Part shown: piece after piece, positions 43,561 through 55,415 of the stretch
Layout: every line of letters begins with the position of its first letter
Position numbering within the stretch: the stretch's first letter is position 1
NCBI GenBank assembly: GCA_963565915.1
Contig: OY751494.1
Coordinates: 62,001 to 126,000, forward strand
Origin: Entoloma clypeatum
Lineage: Eukaryota; Basidiomycota; Agaricomycetes; Agaricales; Entolomataceae
Length of the DNA: 64,000 bases
Direction: 5' to 3'
Notes under the pieces: model-generated
What the model was told of the DNA's origin: nothing
What the model saw: the letters and a program-made list of their open reading frames with translations, nothing else
Databases searched by the model: none
Position numbers and translations under genes: made by a program

Positions 43561-45240
43561 TCAGAGCGATGTGAGTGGACCCAGTTTGTCGGGATAAGCG
43601 GAGTGAAAGTCGGAGACAAGCTCGGGGGCGTTTTCCAATTCATTGGCTGGTAGCCAAGAGAATTCTTCATCAGTGTTTTCATATCCTAACCAACGGACGA
43701 AATATAGTAGCTTGCAGCTACGTCGTTGGTCAATCTCGTACTCAAGTTCTCTGTCAATGTCAATCGGAGGAGGCGGAGGTTGGGTCCGATTCGGAATGGT
43801 GTTCGGAGTTGTGGGTTCAAGCATGGAGACGTGGTAGATGGGGTGAACACCGCGGAATGTGTCAGGGAGTCGGAAGGTAAAGGAGTGTGTGCCGGGTTGT
43901 GCAATGATCTCATATGGTCCCAAGTACTTTTCTGAGAGTTTCTTGGATGGATGTGTTGTGCGGAAGAACTGTGCTTTGACAAAAACCTGTTGTCCGACAG
44001 AAAATGTTGGAGGTGCGATCCGATTATTGTCGGAGGACTTCTGGTAACGTCGTTGAGTGTTGGAGATGGTGGCTTTCAGTTCTTGGTGAAGTTTGTCTAA
44101 GTTGGTCACGAAGGATGGGGGCGGGAAGAGGCGAGGTCTCGTTCCGGGTGAACAGTAATGTTCAGATGGTAACCCTTGTTAGCGAAGAAGGGAGATATGC
44201 CAGTGGTAGCACTAGGTGCATTGTTGGTAGTTGCAGAATATCTGCAAGTACTGTTCGAGGGTCTGGTTAGTGCGTTCGGTTTGGCCATCGCCTTCGGGGT
44301 GGTAACTGGAGGTGAAGTGGAGGGTCATGTTTAGAGCCTTTCTGAGAGATCGGAAGAATCGGGAGACGAATTCGGGGCCACGGTCAGAGGTGATATGTTT
44401 GGGGACGCCGTGTTTAGAGAAGACGTGTAATACAAAGAGTACGGCAAGGTCTTCGGAGGTGCAGTGAATTGTTGTCAGAATGAAAATACTTTGTTTCGTT
44501 AATCAGTCAATGATAACAAGGATTGAATCAAAGTTGTCGGAGGTCGGAAGGGTCTCGATGAAATCCATTGAGATAGAATTCCAAGGACGTTCGGGGATCG
44601 GAAGCTGTTTGAGTAGGCCGTAAGGCTTGTGTCTTTGTGGCTTCGATCGCATGCAGGTGGTACATGACTTGCAATAGTGTTTAACGAAATCTCATATTCT
44701 GGGCCAGGTGTAATCACGCTGAATGAGACTGAGTGTCTTGTTCTGACCTGGGTGTCCAGCAAGCATATGATCATGCTTGTGCTGTAGGACTCGGAGTCGG
44801 AGGTCGTCAGAGTCGGGAACGTATATCTGATCGTCATGTCAGAGGAAACCATCGGGTTCGAGAGACCAGCGGGGTTTAGGATCTTTAGAGAGAGTGTTGT
44901 AAAGAGTGTCAGAAGGGAGTGCTGTGAGTATGTCATGGTGGAGCTTCTCTGTGTCCATGATAATGGTTGCACGGAGGATGGGCTCAAGGAGTTGAGTCGC
45001 ACAAACTGAAGCAGAGAGCTGTTCTTGTGAAAAGACTGGTCGGAGGTTGGTCGGATTGATGTCAATGTAGTCGCTATTTCCCCCTTTAGGGTAGACATCC
45101 CAACGTCTAGTTAGAGAGTCGGGTTTAGTTCCCAATTGGCTGGGGCAGAATCAGATGACGAGGTTGAACTGGGAAAGGTATTCCGACCATCGGACTTGTT
45201 GGCATGAAAGAACTTTGGTGGTGGTGGAGGAGTGGAGAAC
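43561..45240 (-). pseudogene. G3 pol: RNase H end, integrase and chromodomain (broken)
   Basis: Reading down the minus strand: WSEYLSQFNLVI and TRRWDVYPKGG (RNase H end), HDHMLAGHPGQNKTLSLI...CTTCMRSK (integrase zinc region), SMDFIETLP (Asp), SDRGPEF (Asp), EGDGQTERTNQ (Glu), then SEKYLGPYEIIAQPG and the chromodomain ...LLYFVRWLGYENTDEEFSWL. The catalytic triad is kept. TGA stops occur near 45150, 44690 and 44505, each where Arg is expected, plus a TGA and small shifts near 44235. Confidence 0.85.
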
Positions 45241-45340
45241 TCCTCAGACGGACAGCGCAGGCTGGTGCAACAAGGTGATGGTCTTGTTCTAACGTGCTCG
45301 GCTACTGCTTTGGTGTCTAACTGCTAGGTCATGTGCTCTC

Positions 45341-45378
45341 GTGGAGTAGGGTCCTAGACCCTACTCCAGGTTCCCCCC
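45341..45378 (-). other. G4 polypurine tract and palindromic LTR start
   Basis: The minus strand reads AAAAGGGGGGAACC and then TGGAGTAGGGTC. The LTR start is a palindrome (GGAGTAGGGTC with CTAG centre, 45342-45367). Only about 120 bp of LTR-like sequence remain before G3 begins. Confidence 0.55.
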
Positions 45379-45426
45379 TTTTGTATGGCGACGTCCTCGT
45401 CGCCTGGTGTCTGAACAATCCTGATC

Positions 45427-46815
45427 TCATCCTCTCGCCAATGGTACTTTCCCCATTCTCCGTCTCCTCTTCCTCGTCGCATGATCTTCCTTGTCATGTT
45501 CTCCTGCCGGATCTTCATCGTCTTCCTCCGTTGTAGCCTCCTCATCGCACTCTTCCTCTTGCTCTTCCTCATTCTCATCCTCTCCTTCTGTCCTTCCTTT
45601 GTCATTGTTGGTCCTACTCACATCATGTCCATCGTCCGCCTGTCTTCGCCTATCCTCCTCCTTCGCCAGCTCTGTCCCTTCCCATGGCTTAAATCTTCTC
45701 AATCTCCTCACATTGAACGTCCCCAGGAGCTCGTTTCCTTCCAGATCTTCAAGTGTGTATGAGTTCAGGTGTCGCTCCTTGACGCGTCGAGGTTCTGACC
45801 ATCTTGGGGTGAGTTTGCAGTTGTTGCTGACTGTTGTTGTTAAGTCATTTTGGTAGACCTGGACTAATTCTCCTTTTTCGAAGGCTACTGGCTCTTTTTG
45901 TGTCCGGAATACCTTCCGGTTGAATGCCGTCTTCCGTTGTACTGCGTGCTGGACGGTTTTGGCATATCCATTGAGGCACTGTTGGGCTGCATAGAGCATG
46001 TGCTTATCAATGTCCTCAGGTGTTAAGATTGAGGTACTCAGCTCTAGTGGGGTACGCCTTGTATTCACGATGCTGGCGAATAATAGTTCTTTCGGCCTGA
46101 ACTTGATTGCGGGAAGAATCCTCCAATTAAGTATCCGGATTGCCTCGTCGAGGCGGTCGGGCCAGTTGCGTGGTAGCTGGTCTCATTCCATTGTCTTCCA
46201 CCCATCCTCTCCTAGCTCGGGAGCGCAGAGCCTCGCTAAGACATAGATCAACAGTTTGTTCGTACCTTCCACCAGCCCATTGACCCATGGTGAGTATGCA
46301 GGTGTTACGATGTGCTCTATCCCCCATTCGTCGCAGAAGGCTTTAACATCGTCATTGACAAAGTGTTTGCCGCCATCAGACTGCCAACTCTCCGGTGGCA
46401 TGAAGTTCTTGCATATGTTATTTAGTGAGTGCTTCATTGTTTTCGCGCTCCCATGGGTTTTGAACTTGTCCACCCAAACGTGCTGCGAAAATACGTTGAG
46501 GTAGACTCCTAGTGTGTGGTACCCACCTTTCCCTGTCGGCATTGAGAGGTAATCGCCTACCATGAGTTCAAAGGGGTGTCTGCGAGTTATTGGCTGGAGG
46601 AGCGTGTTCAGGTGTGTTCCACCGAAGTTCTTGCACTGTGCACAGTCCGTGATCGCCTTGACCACCGACTCGTCCAGCTTCGTGCTATGGTACAGGTCCA
46701 GCATTGTGATCTTGATGCTATCTCTGTGCCAGTGCCCCCTGTTTTCATGGTGCTCCTTCGCCTTCTCGGTTGCCTCCTTCCTTGCCAGACACTCACGCTG
46801 TGCCCTCGCCCGCAC
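45427..46815 (-). pseudogene. G4 integrase and C-terminal region (one stop)
   Basis: The integrase core has the zinc region HSTKLDESVVKAITDCAQCKNFG, VGDYLSMP (Asp), WQSDGGKHF (Asp) and PWVNGLVEGTNK (Glu), a variant typical of a fungal Gypsy group with GLVEG rather than GQTER. A TGA at 46183 (WKTME stop DQLPRNWPDRL) is placed where Trp or Arg is expected. The rest (46068-45427) has a GELVQVYQND SH3-like tail and a long acidic low-complexity end. No chromodomain is seen. Confidence 0.82.
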
Positions 46816-46836
46816 ACCCGTCCCTCCCGCAATGAA

Positions 46837-47842
46837 CTACAGTCGGCCTTCTTCAATCATGTATTGCGAAGCTCGGTGACTTGCTCGTTTCCGTTCCTGG
46901 AGCGACCATGGTCCGTCCAAACCTTCCAAGGCATCGATGATCTGGAGGTATAATGGTTCGTCCTGGAAGCGTGCTTGTAGGTCAGTGTACTGTGTTGAGC
47001 TAGTGAGAATTTGGAAAACATCGTTCATTATGCCTTCTCGGGCCTCCCAGTCTGGGCTGACCGTCCAGTCGCTCCCGTCCCCTTCCTGATACAGTGTACC
47101 TTCATATTGTCGACTAACACCATCCGCAATATTTGAGACTCCGGGAACATGGCACACATCTACTATTCTATGTGCTAGGATCCCGTCTTGCCATCACGTG
47201 TGTGTAGCATTGAGTTTCTCAGATAGTAGTGTGTCTTGAAGTGCTTGACAGTCTGTCTCAATCTCGATCGGGAATCCATAGATGATGTCGGCAAATTTAT
47301 CTAAGGAAAACTTGAGTGCGCCAAATTCCAGAAGGTATGGCTTGTACTTCCTTTCCATTTCTGATGTACGTTTTGATGCAAACGCAATTGGGTGGCGCTG
47401 GGTAACTGTCTTCCCTCCAGGAGTGGTTGTCATAATCTTCTGGCATAGGACAGTGGCGAATGCATCTACACATCCATCCGTAGTGAGGATAAACGGGGTT
47501 CCGTCAAACCGCGGAGCCACCAGAACGGGTTGCGACACTAGGACCTGCTTGAGCTTCAAGAATGCTCATGTATGCTCCGCAGCCCATATGTCCTTCAACT
47601 TGTAGGCCTTCATCATACTTGGTATGTGCCCTTCTTCGCGCTTGCTGGGATCTGACACCTTTGAGAATCTCTCTCAGGGGTCCTTCTATATGTGCGTATC
47701 CCGGTATTAGATCTCTAAAGTAGGATGTCAGCCCTAAAAACCCGTCTAAGTGAGATGCATCTTCGGGAATTGGCCACTCCATGAGTGCACTCAACTTCAT
47801 CAGGTCTGGCGATACACCGTTCGGGCCAACGACGGATCCCGC
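46837..47842 (-). pseudogene. G4 RT end and RNase H
   Basis: From 47842 it resumes RT (SVVGPNGVSPDLMKLSALMEWPIPED, FLGLTSYFRDLIPGYA). A frameshift near 47560 leads to RNase H (FILTTDGCVDAFATVL, YLLEFGALKFSLDKF, ETDCQALQD). A TGA at 47194 in THT-stop-WQDG again replaces an expected Arg. The zinc-proximal segment follows to 46837. Confidence 0.82.
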
Positions 47843-48946
47843 TGAGAAGCGAGTTTGTGACGAGCGCCGAAAAATGCGAGAGACTCTGGTCAGAGCTCTA
47901 CAAACACCTCAAACACCCAACAACACTCTCAACAATTAGTTCAAGGGTGGCGGGAACTTAACCACTTATTTCGTAAGTAGTTAGACTCGTTTGTCTGTTG
48001 TAGAAAGTCGTCGCGAGGTCACGCGTCGACAATCAAGGGTTTTGATCAAATAAAATAATAATATGAGATCGAGTTTCCTCAGGGTTCACTGAGACTCCCT
48101 TTGGATGAGACTTAGAAAATCTAACCACTCAATCAATCACTGAGAGAGAGAGAGGGATTGGATCTGGCTGGGGGGCCTTTCTAATCTACAGTACATGGCA
48201 GGAAACTACAGTTTTTATACATGACAAGAGATGAAATATATATATAAGGTTTATCACAAGATATGTCCATAACAAATCGGTTTCCAGGGTATCTGTTATT
48301 TGGGCATGGTCCAAATATTCACAGGGGTCCTTTAAACATATTTCCGAGGTGTCGAGAGGGCAACCGGCCCTGGCGGAGTGGAGCGACAAGAAGGTGTCGT
48401 TTCGCGAGCATTCTAGAACGCTGCATCAATATTGATGTTGTCGATTGATCAATCAAGTTCCCGGTTGTCATTGATCAAGGGTCTGAAGCGTCACGGACCG
48501 GGAACCCGTTTCCAGGGTTCGGTCTATTTCTGGTAAGTCACACAGATCGGCATCACGGCATCTGTGATCGCGCATCGTACACTGTGATGCTGGGCATCCT
48601 GCTCATTAATATGAGTCCCCCGAGCCCTCAGATTGTCCATAGTCAATAGTAGTGATTGGATAGGGTGATATGTCATAGAATATTCTTATTATTGACTGGT
48701 CCCCTCAATGGTCTTATCCATTGAGAAATAAAGTGTTTTGTGTCAAGTTTTGGTTAAGCCCTCAAAGTGATTGTTCCCAAGATCATGACCAAAGGTGGTC
48801 CAGTGGTATTTAGACACTCTTAGGTAGCCAGTAGTACCATCAGTTCCAATAGAATATGTTTGTGAAGGGGCCAGCATTATATTCTTATATTGACAAAACT
48901 GTGGGAAAAGTGAATTTTCAAGCACAGCCGCGCAGCGGTTGTATCA
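47843..48946. mobile_element. LTR-like insert in G4 RT (1104 bp, possible solo LTR)
   Basis: The insert begins TGAGAAGCGAG and ends GTTGTATCA (TG...CA), and is flanked by CCGC on both sides (47839-47842 and 48947-48950). Removing it restores the RT frame (EAVFA to GSVVGPNG). It has no coding region. A TATATATATAAGG box lies at 48237-48249. A solo LTR is the simplest reading; no partner copy is in the window. Confidence 0.7.
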
Positions 48947-48950
48947 CCGC

Positions 48951-50648
48951 AAAGACTGCCTCTGTCAGAAATAAGCATAGTTTGCTCGGGGAGAGCAATA
49001 GTCTTTCATTTCTCACCCATTTGAGTATTATTCTCAGTCTCTCCATGCCTTCCTGGAAGGTGTCTGCTGAGGAGCCGCCGTCATCAACGAATAGTTCAAA
49101 AATTCCTTTTGCCGTTAGATCATGTGTCTTGTCCGCCATCATGTTGCAAAATTCCGCGGGCGCTCCAGTAATCCCAAACGGCATTCTTAGGTACTTGCGG
49201 AAACCTTTTCCTTCTAAGAAGAAGGTCATGTATGGCTGTGATTCCTCGTCCACCACAATGTGGTAGAATCCCACTGCAAAATCGAAGACGTGAATATAGC
49301 AATGTCCAGATAGTCTGAGTTGCTTAGCTCTGATATCGCCTTGGGGTACTGGTGCAATCTTCGTTACTCGGTTTAGTTGGTCGAAGTTCTGGCAGATTTG
49401 CCACTTCGGTGGCTCGAATTTGGTAGTATGAGGATCCTGTGGAGGTGGTCTGGGAGGAAGTTCAGCCATTGGCTCCATTCCGTGGGCCACACACTGGTCA
49501 TTGACTCTATGTTGTAGCTCTGGTAGTGACAATCCGCCGCCATCATGTGCTTTTTGCGCTAGAACTGTCGGTGCGACGAACTTGACATCCCATGGGTGGA
49601 TTTCTCCAATGATCTTCGCCTCTTCCATGTCGTCTGTCGCTTTATTCAGATACACCTTTTGAGCTGGGTTGTATGAGCATACTGGCGGTTTTGTTGGTAA
49701 CTTGGTGTCCTTTGGAATGTTCAGCTTGTGGGTGTACCCCGCGACTGCATTGACTTCGCTCAGCGCTAAGGCAAAGCAGTCAGCGTATTCTGTAATGAGC
49801 TCTCGTACTTGCCGTCCTTGGTCTGGGGTGACATCTGGTCCGATTCGGATTACTCATTGAATTTCCGCAATTCGTTCCAGCTTGAATGGTTCTGTGTTCC
49901 TCGTGTATATGTCCTGATCTCCAACTACGTTGACATCGACTGGTTCTTCCTGCATGGGTGTATTATCAATGTTGTTGGTAGGAGGATTCTGTACTTGCCT
50001 CGGTAGGTTGCTCTTCTTTGCCATGTTTTGTAGGGTTGCAGCCTGGTTCGTGTCCCGGCTCATGATCGTGACAATGTTGCACTCGTAGTCATGTGTTGCT
50101 TTGAGTTTGTGAAGCAGAGGTTTCCCTATCAAGAGCTCCCATCCTCCTTGGCTGTTGAAAATCTCGAACTCAACGTCAACCTTGATTCCTGCGATCTCCA
50201 TCGTTCCTCGCCAGGCTGCCTCCGGTCTCACTACCATCCCATTCGCCATCCTCAATCTCCTTGTGGATGTCCCCCATCCTTTCAGTATTCGCTTCTTCAG
50301 ACGGTGGTAGACTTGGAGGTCCATCGCTCCTTGGACCATTGCGCCGTCGTCGAAAAGCGCCCGAACTGGCTCCTTCCTGCCTGCTGACCCAAGTAGCAGC
50401 ACCGCGTGGTGGAAGGGTTGTTCCTTCTCCCGTCCTCCTGCCAGTGCCTGTGCACATGCCTCATCCCTTACGCCATACAGATCGATGGTGTCCATTTCTG
50501 AGCTATCGACTACAACATTTTCGGGACAGGGCAGTGCTACAGAGGTCGAATTTGGTATCATAATGACTGGGGCCACCCGCCTACCGCTTATGCGAGGGCC
50601 CCATGCTCGTTTCCCTGGTCCAGGTTGTTCAAACCCATCCCTAGCCAA
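48951..50648 (-). pseudogene. G4 protease and reverse transcriptase
   Basis: The protease part (50648-49854) has ALFDDGAMVQG where retropepsins have D-S/T-G, and GWELLIGKPLLHKL (the flap-distal motif). A TGA at 49854 follows EIQ where Arg is expected. The RT (49655-48951) has CQNFDQLNRVTKIAPVPQ, HVFDFAVGFYHIVVDEES, MPFGITGAPAEFC and the active-site FVDDGG near 49085. It is cut at 48950 by the LTR-like insert. Confidence 0.82.
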
Positions 50649-52016
50649 CCTAACTCTCCCCCAGCATCATGGATGAGGTTGACCTGGGCTGTCAATATGT
50701 AACGAGCCCCAAGGACCCTGCTAGCATATGCGTGCCAACTCCTCTCTCTGGCATTCACTTGCCTTGGCTTATCGTTCCAAACAGGACAGCTGTCTGATCG
50801 GTGACCAATCCTGCCACAGAGGAAGCATTCCCCTGAACCGACAGCCACACCGCCCAGCTGTAATGGGAAGCCCATCTCTGCAGTTGGCCTCTCCGGCCTC
50901 GTGGGATATTGGTTGCTCCAATCGACGCACTGTTGCTTCCATGCTTTGACACCCTCAGATGTGTCGGGCTGCAGGGGCCATCATTGAACAGATGCTCGGA
51001 CAGCCTCGATGTCCTTCAGAGTCGGTGGAGCTGTGGTAGCAGGAGCTCTGGTGGCACTGCGGCGTCCACCCGTTTGTGTTGTCGTCGCCGTTGTTGACTG
51101 AGACTGGACATCTGCACCGACACGGTTGTTGCTAACGGTGACGCGGTTGAGCCTATCGGTGAGCGCAGTGATCTGGCTGTCTATCGCCATCTCCTCCTCC
51201 TGTCGTTTCTTCAGCTTCGCCACTTCATCCTTGATATGCTTCATGTTGACTGCATGGATGTCGGCCGTGAACCTCGTCCAGCTCGTCTGCGTCGCAGGTA
51301 TCTTCTTTCATATGCAGTCAGGGAGGTGGTCGTGGACCATCTGGATATATGTCGTTGCGCTTTATATTCCGAGTTCCTGGACAATGTCTTGCAGTTTGTG
51401 GGCAAATGCAATGTGTGAGTAGACCTCCGTTCCGGCGTACTGCTCTTTCTTCATCAGGTCCCCTTCCTCTAGTACCATCGTACTCAGTTCACGTTCTAGC
51501 TCCTGCGCTGACCTCTTTACTTTCTCCGGCACTGGGAAACATGTCCGGAATGCTGCCTCGAATGAGGCCCACATTGTATGGCCTGCAATTGCGGTCTGAT
51601 ACCAGGTCTCTGCGACCGAACTGTCTTCAAGGTAGTTCTTGACTTGTGCCAGCATTGTTGCCTTTCCCGTGACATTTCACTCTCCCATGTTCATCACAAA
51701 CCTCTTGAGAAAGTGGCCTGAGCCGACATTGTCGCTGGATTCGCCTGTGAAGAATGGAACTGCTGTCGTGGCTACCATGATATCTTCTGGGGGTAGATTT
51801 CGTTCGGGTGGTTGCATACTGGCTACAGAGGGCAGTGGTTGGACTACGAGGGTAGGTGCGGTGAACAATGCAGCTAGGGGGTCGTGTACAGGTGGTGGAG
51901 GATGGGGTGTCTCTTGAGGTGGCCCAGTTGACCACGATGCAACAGGACATAATCTTGGGGTATGCGGTGTCTGAGGGTTTTCCAGCACGTTCTGCCTCGT
52001 CCTATCAATCCTCGTG
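50588..52016 (-). pseudogene. G4 gag with CCHC knuckle
   Basis: The region starts near 51790 (MVATTAVPFFTGES) or upstream. It continues through HFLKRFVMNMGE, a capsid-like part (WYQTAIAGHTMWASFEAAFRTCFPV) and a coiled-coil (KDEVAKLKKRQEEEMAIDSQITALTDRLNRV), and ends with CFLCGRIGHRSDSCP at about 50830. In-frame stops occur at 51677, 51362, 51305 and 50981; three of the four are TGA where Arg fits. Confidence 0.78.
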
Positions 52017-55000
52017 TAAGGTATGACACGGGTACACCTCGGGTTTTTTTTCCTGAACCCGTACCCGCAAACACCGTACCCATAAGGGTAGGGGTGCGGG
52101 TACACCCATAGAAATGGCGGGTACACCGCGAAAACCACGGGTATGCATATGCACCCGTGGGTTTCGCATTCATTTGGCACAGGAGACAGCTACTAGGTAA
52201 AAAAAATGGCACTACGAAATATAAGTCCTTATCTGCTCTTCGCAGACACAGCAGCTACTACATCATCAAATACTACAAGACCACACCGTGCCCATGACCC
52301 CAAGCAGAGAAAGGCTCGAATTGAGGAAGGTGAGAGGCGGCTGCGAGTGAATGGGAGAAGATGCCGGCCTTGCGAGAATACTCGTTCAACAGCAGTAGAA
52401 GTTGCTATACCATATATCAGATCAACTTCATTTATTGAACAGGGCAGCGCGACTTACCAGGGATGCTCAGGTAGTCGAGAGCCATGCGATGCAGGTTCGG
52501 ATATACATATTTGTTAGCTATCCACCACTTCAAGGGATCCTGCACGTTCTCGACAGGGAGGCTGAGATATTCCTGTATTTCGCTTGCACGAGGACAGGTG
52601 GTGACAGAAAGGTTGCCAAAGGAAGCAAATCCATCGTCCACATTCGAATTGTTCTTGGGTGCCGTATTTGATTCATCAACCGCCTTCTCGTACTTCGTCG
52701 TGTACTCCTCTCTAACCAAAGTTTCCGCTTGCTCGATCCATTCTCCCTCCCATTTTTGATTATGGAAGTACTCGAGTTTCATGCCGGGGTGTAAAACCAT
52801 GGCGATGCGGTATGCGTTCGAAGAATCGGTGAGTGAGTAGTAACGATCCATCTTCTTGCGCGCGAGCTTCATCGCCGCTGCAAGAGAGGGATGATATGCC
52901 TTCCCGGTCTGGTTGTTGAGGTTGCTCGTGATCCGGTCCATGGCGGGAATGACGGCGGCGACGCTAGCACAGTCTTGGGAGAAAAACAGGGTCGCATTCT
53001 TGTATTGCTATGGAAGAAGGTTAGTATGTAGATTAATAATTTAGACAAGCACGTACGAGTAGGACTGAAACAAGGTCTTCGGCGATGGCCCACTCCTCAG
53101 TCTCCAACTCGAACTTCTGGAGCTTGAGGGACTTGTCTGCTGTCATGGCATCGATGGCGGCACGATATTTTATCGCGAAGCTGAGCATGTAGTACGTAGA
53201 GTTCCAACGTGTGACAACGTCACGAGAGAGGATACGGGACTTCAAGCCGAACTCCTTGCAATAGCGACGCCAGGCAGGGAGGGCAATAGTTGTCGATCGC
53301 ACAATGGCAAAGGCAAGGCCACGAAGCTGTCAAATATACATCAGTTGAATGTTAGAGGGGAACACGAACATACATACCTTTGTTACCGTTTGACGAACTG
53401 CAGCTGTATCAGCTAGCATCTCTTCTCGCTCATCGGCATCCAGCTCGTTCATCTCGTCGATGCCATCATCGATGTCATCAACATCCGGGACATCTGGGAG
53501 GCTGTCGTCGTCGTCGTCGTCGTCGTCATCGTCATCATCAGGCTCTTCATCCAGGAGATCGTCCGTGTCATTCTTGTCATCGTCTTCCGTCGTTTTGCCT
53601 AACCCAGCATTGAAGGGACGGAGTAGGGTCTTGGCGGACAGTTGTAAAGTGTGGTTGAAGCAGCGTACGCGGTTTGCCACCTCAAACGAGTTGGGCATCC
53701 TAGCAAGTGTTTTGTCCTGAGCATTGTTCGACGTTGCATTGTCGGCGTTCACGGCGAGAATCTGTAGAGATGATGAGACAATGAATTAGTAATTCCAACA
53801 ATGATGGTGTGTGCATATGAACGTACCCGGTCTTGAAGCCCGAACGTCTCGAGCATCTTTTGGAAAGCCTTTGCCAAGGCCACACCGGTGTGAGATTCAG
53901 GGACTTCAATGATATCTAAGAGAAATGCCAACATCGTTCCGTTGTGCTCAAGATGCACAGTCCAAGCAACGAACGCATGGTGGTTCGTCGATGTCCAAGC
54001 ATCAGTTGCGAAATGGATGCGCCCAGGATGATCCTGAAGAAGTTTGGTTATGCGTTCACGGCACTTCTCGTAAGCCGCCTTGACATCGCGTCGAACAGTG
54101 TTCGGAGATGGGACTTTGAGGTGGGGGTGTCCTGTCGTGAGGAGATCGATAAGCTCGGGGTCGGAGACGATGTGCGCGGGGCGATTGCTTTCGGCCACCC
54201 ATTTGGCAATGTGGGCACTGATGGGCGGAGTGAGTTCGGAGGAATGTATCAAAAGCAAACATAATTACCGGAACTCGGGGGTTGAGTGAGCACGGTGGGA
54301 GTAGGTGGCTGGCTGTTTTCCTTGGCGGGTGAAGGTATTGAAGATGTTGCCGCTCCGGTCGACACTCGACTCCCCCTTCATGGCTGTCTTAACAGCATCC
54401 TTGCCGAAGCAGCGCACGGCATGGTTCCGGAGGTTAGCAGTTGACGACTTGTCGGCTTTGTCTTGATAACGTCGAATACCTTTTGCTGATGTCTTGCATT
54501 TCTTGGCGGAACACGCGAAGAAGTGGGCGACGCGACCATCGTGTACCTCGATGGTGACTTCAGGTTTGAAGAAGGAATATACAGCAGACCTCCAGGTTTT
54601 CTTCGCCGCAGCTGAGGGATGAATGAGTAAGATATCAACTGGAAGAAAAGAAAAGAATTCGTGCTCACCAAGTTCTTTCTCAAGCTCGTCGGTCTCCTCA
54701 CCCGAATCGATGTCGATAACATCTGGCCCATCATCCACGCTGTCTTCATCTCCACCGGCTGTGGGGTCGCTGCCTTCATCGCTCATGACTGGGGAAGAGA
54801 CATTCGAAAGCGCATGCTTCGCCCGCTTGAGGGGACGAGCGATTGAACTGGCACCTTTCTTGATACGTTTGACGCCGCGCCCGACCGCTTTGGCACTGGA
54901 TCTGACAGCCTTAGATAGAGAGGATGTCGAGACCGCAGACTGGAGGGATGAGCGTGAAGATTTGGCCGAAGACTGTGTTTTCCAAGACTGGGGCATCAGG

Positions 55001-55407
55001 AAGGTGAAAAAAAGCGAAGGGAATCGACACACTTTTAAATAGTGAAGCCAGATCTCGATAGATTGTTTTTTTTCTTCAGCTTCAACAAGATCGGATGACC
55101 CCATGAGGGCCGATGGGGGCCGTAGAGCTAGAAGCTGTGACTTGCTCGGATGCCAGCACGATTGGTGGCAATTTTCTCACGGTCCTGATAAGCAACAATT
55201 CGACGGTCGATTGTAAATTCAAATAGAATATATTTCAATTAATGCTCAGTTATGATATGTAACCATTAGATAGTATGTACAACACCCATATACCCGTGAG
55301 TAAGGGTACGGTGTTGCGCGGGTAGGACAAACTCGAACCCGTACCCGTACCCGAACACACCCGTGACCAAATTGTCACGGTGTTACCCGTACCCGTGTCA
55401 TACCTTA
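52017..55407 (-). mobile_element. Complete hAT transposon (3391 bp), apparently intact
   Basis: The ends are perfect 19-bp inverted repeats, TAAGGTATGACACGGGTAC, flanked by an exact 8-bp duplication TCCTCGTG (52009-52016 and 55408-55415). Both subterminal regions are full of ACCCGTACCCG words in both orientations (52030-52165 and 55285-55400), as in other hAT elements where these bind transposase. It encodes one spliced transposase on the minus strand. Exact duplication and open frame suggest recent insertion. Confidence 0.95.
52229..54996 (-). CDS. hAT transposase (813 aa, seven exons)
   Basis: The exons read 54996-54669, 54611-54269, 54217-53827, 53761-53378, 53326-53057, 53007-52458 and 52404-52229. 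They total 2442 nt and are in frame, with GT-AG introns of 49-65 nt. The N-terminus is basic and then acidic. A BED-like zinc region (CSAKKCKTS...NLRNHAVRCFG) lies near residues 155-200. The core has HFATDAWTSTNHHAFVAW (catalytic Asp), VNADNATSNN and RVRCFNHTLQLSAK, an Asp-rich loop, VTRWNSTYYML, and the C-terminal dimerisation region WWIANKYVYPNLHRMALDYLSIPA + TSTAVERVFSQGR with the catalytic Glu. A start 108 nt upstream is possible. No stop or shift was seen. Confidence 0.88.
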
Positions 55408-55415
55408 TCCTCGTG

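Larger units (their letters stand above)
42396..45250 (-). mobile_element. Gypsy element G3, copy A (3' half) with antisense gene
   Basis: From right to left on the minus strand: RNase H end, integrase, chromodomain, a 1-kb block holding a plus-strand gene, then a polypurine-like AAGGGGGAAATAC tract (42397-42415) and an LTR-like start. The upstream half is replaced by G4 sequence at about 45250. Confidence 0.8.

Noticed and set aside
53460..53720. Ser-rich plus-strand open frame and GTC/GTCATC trinucleotide run
   Set aside because: It is antisense to the Asp-rich loop of the hAT transposase.
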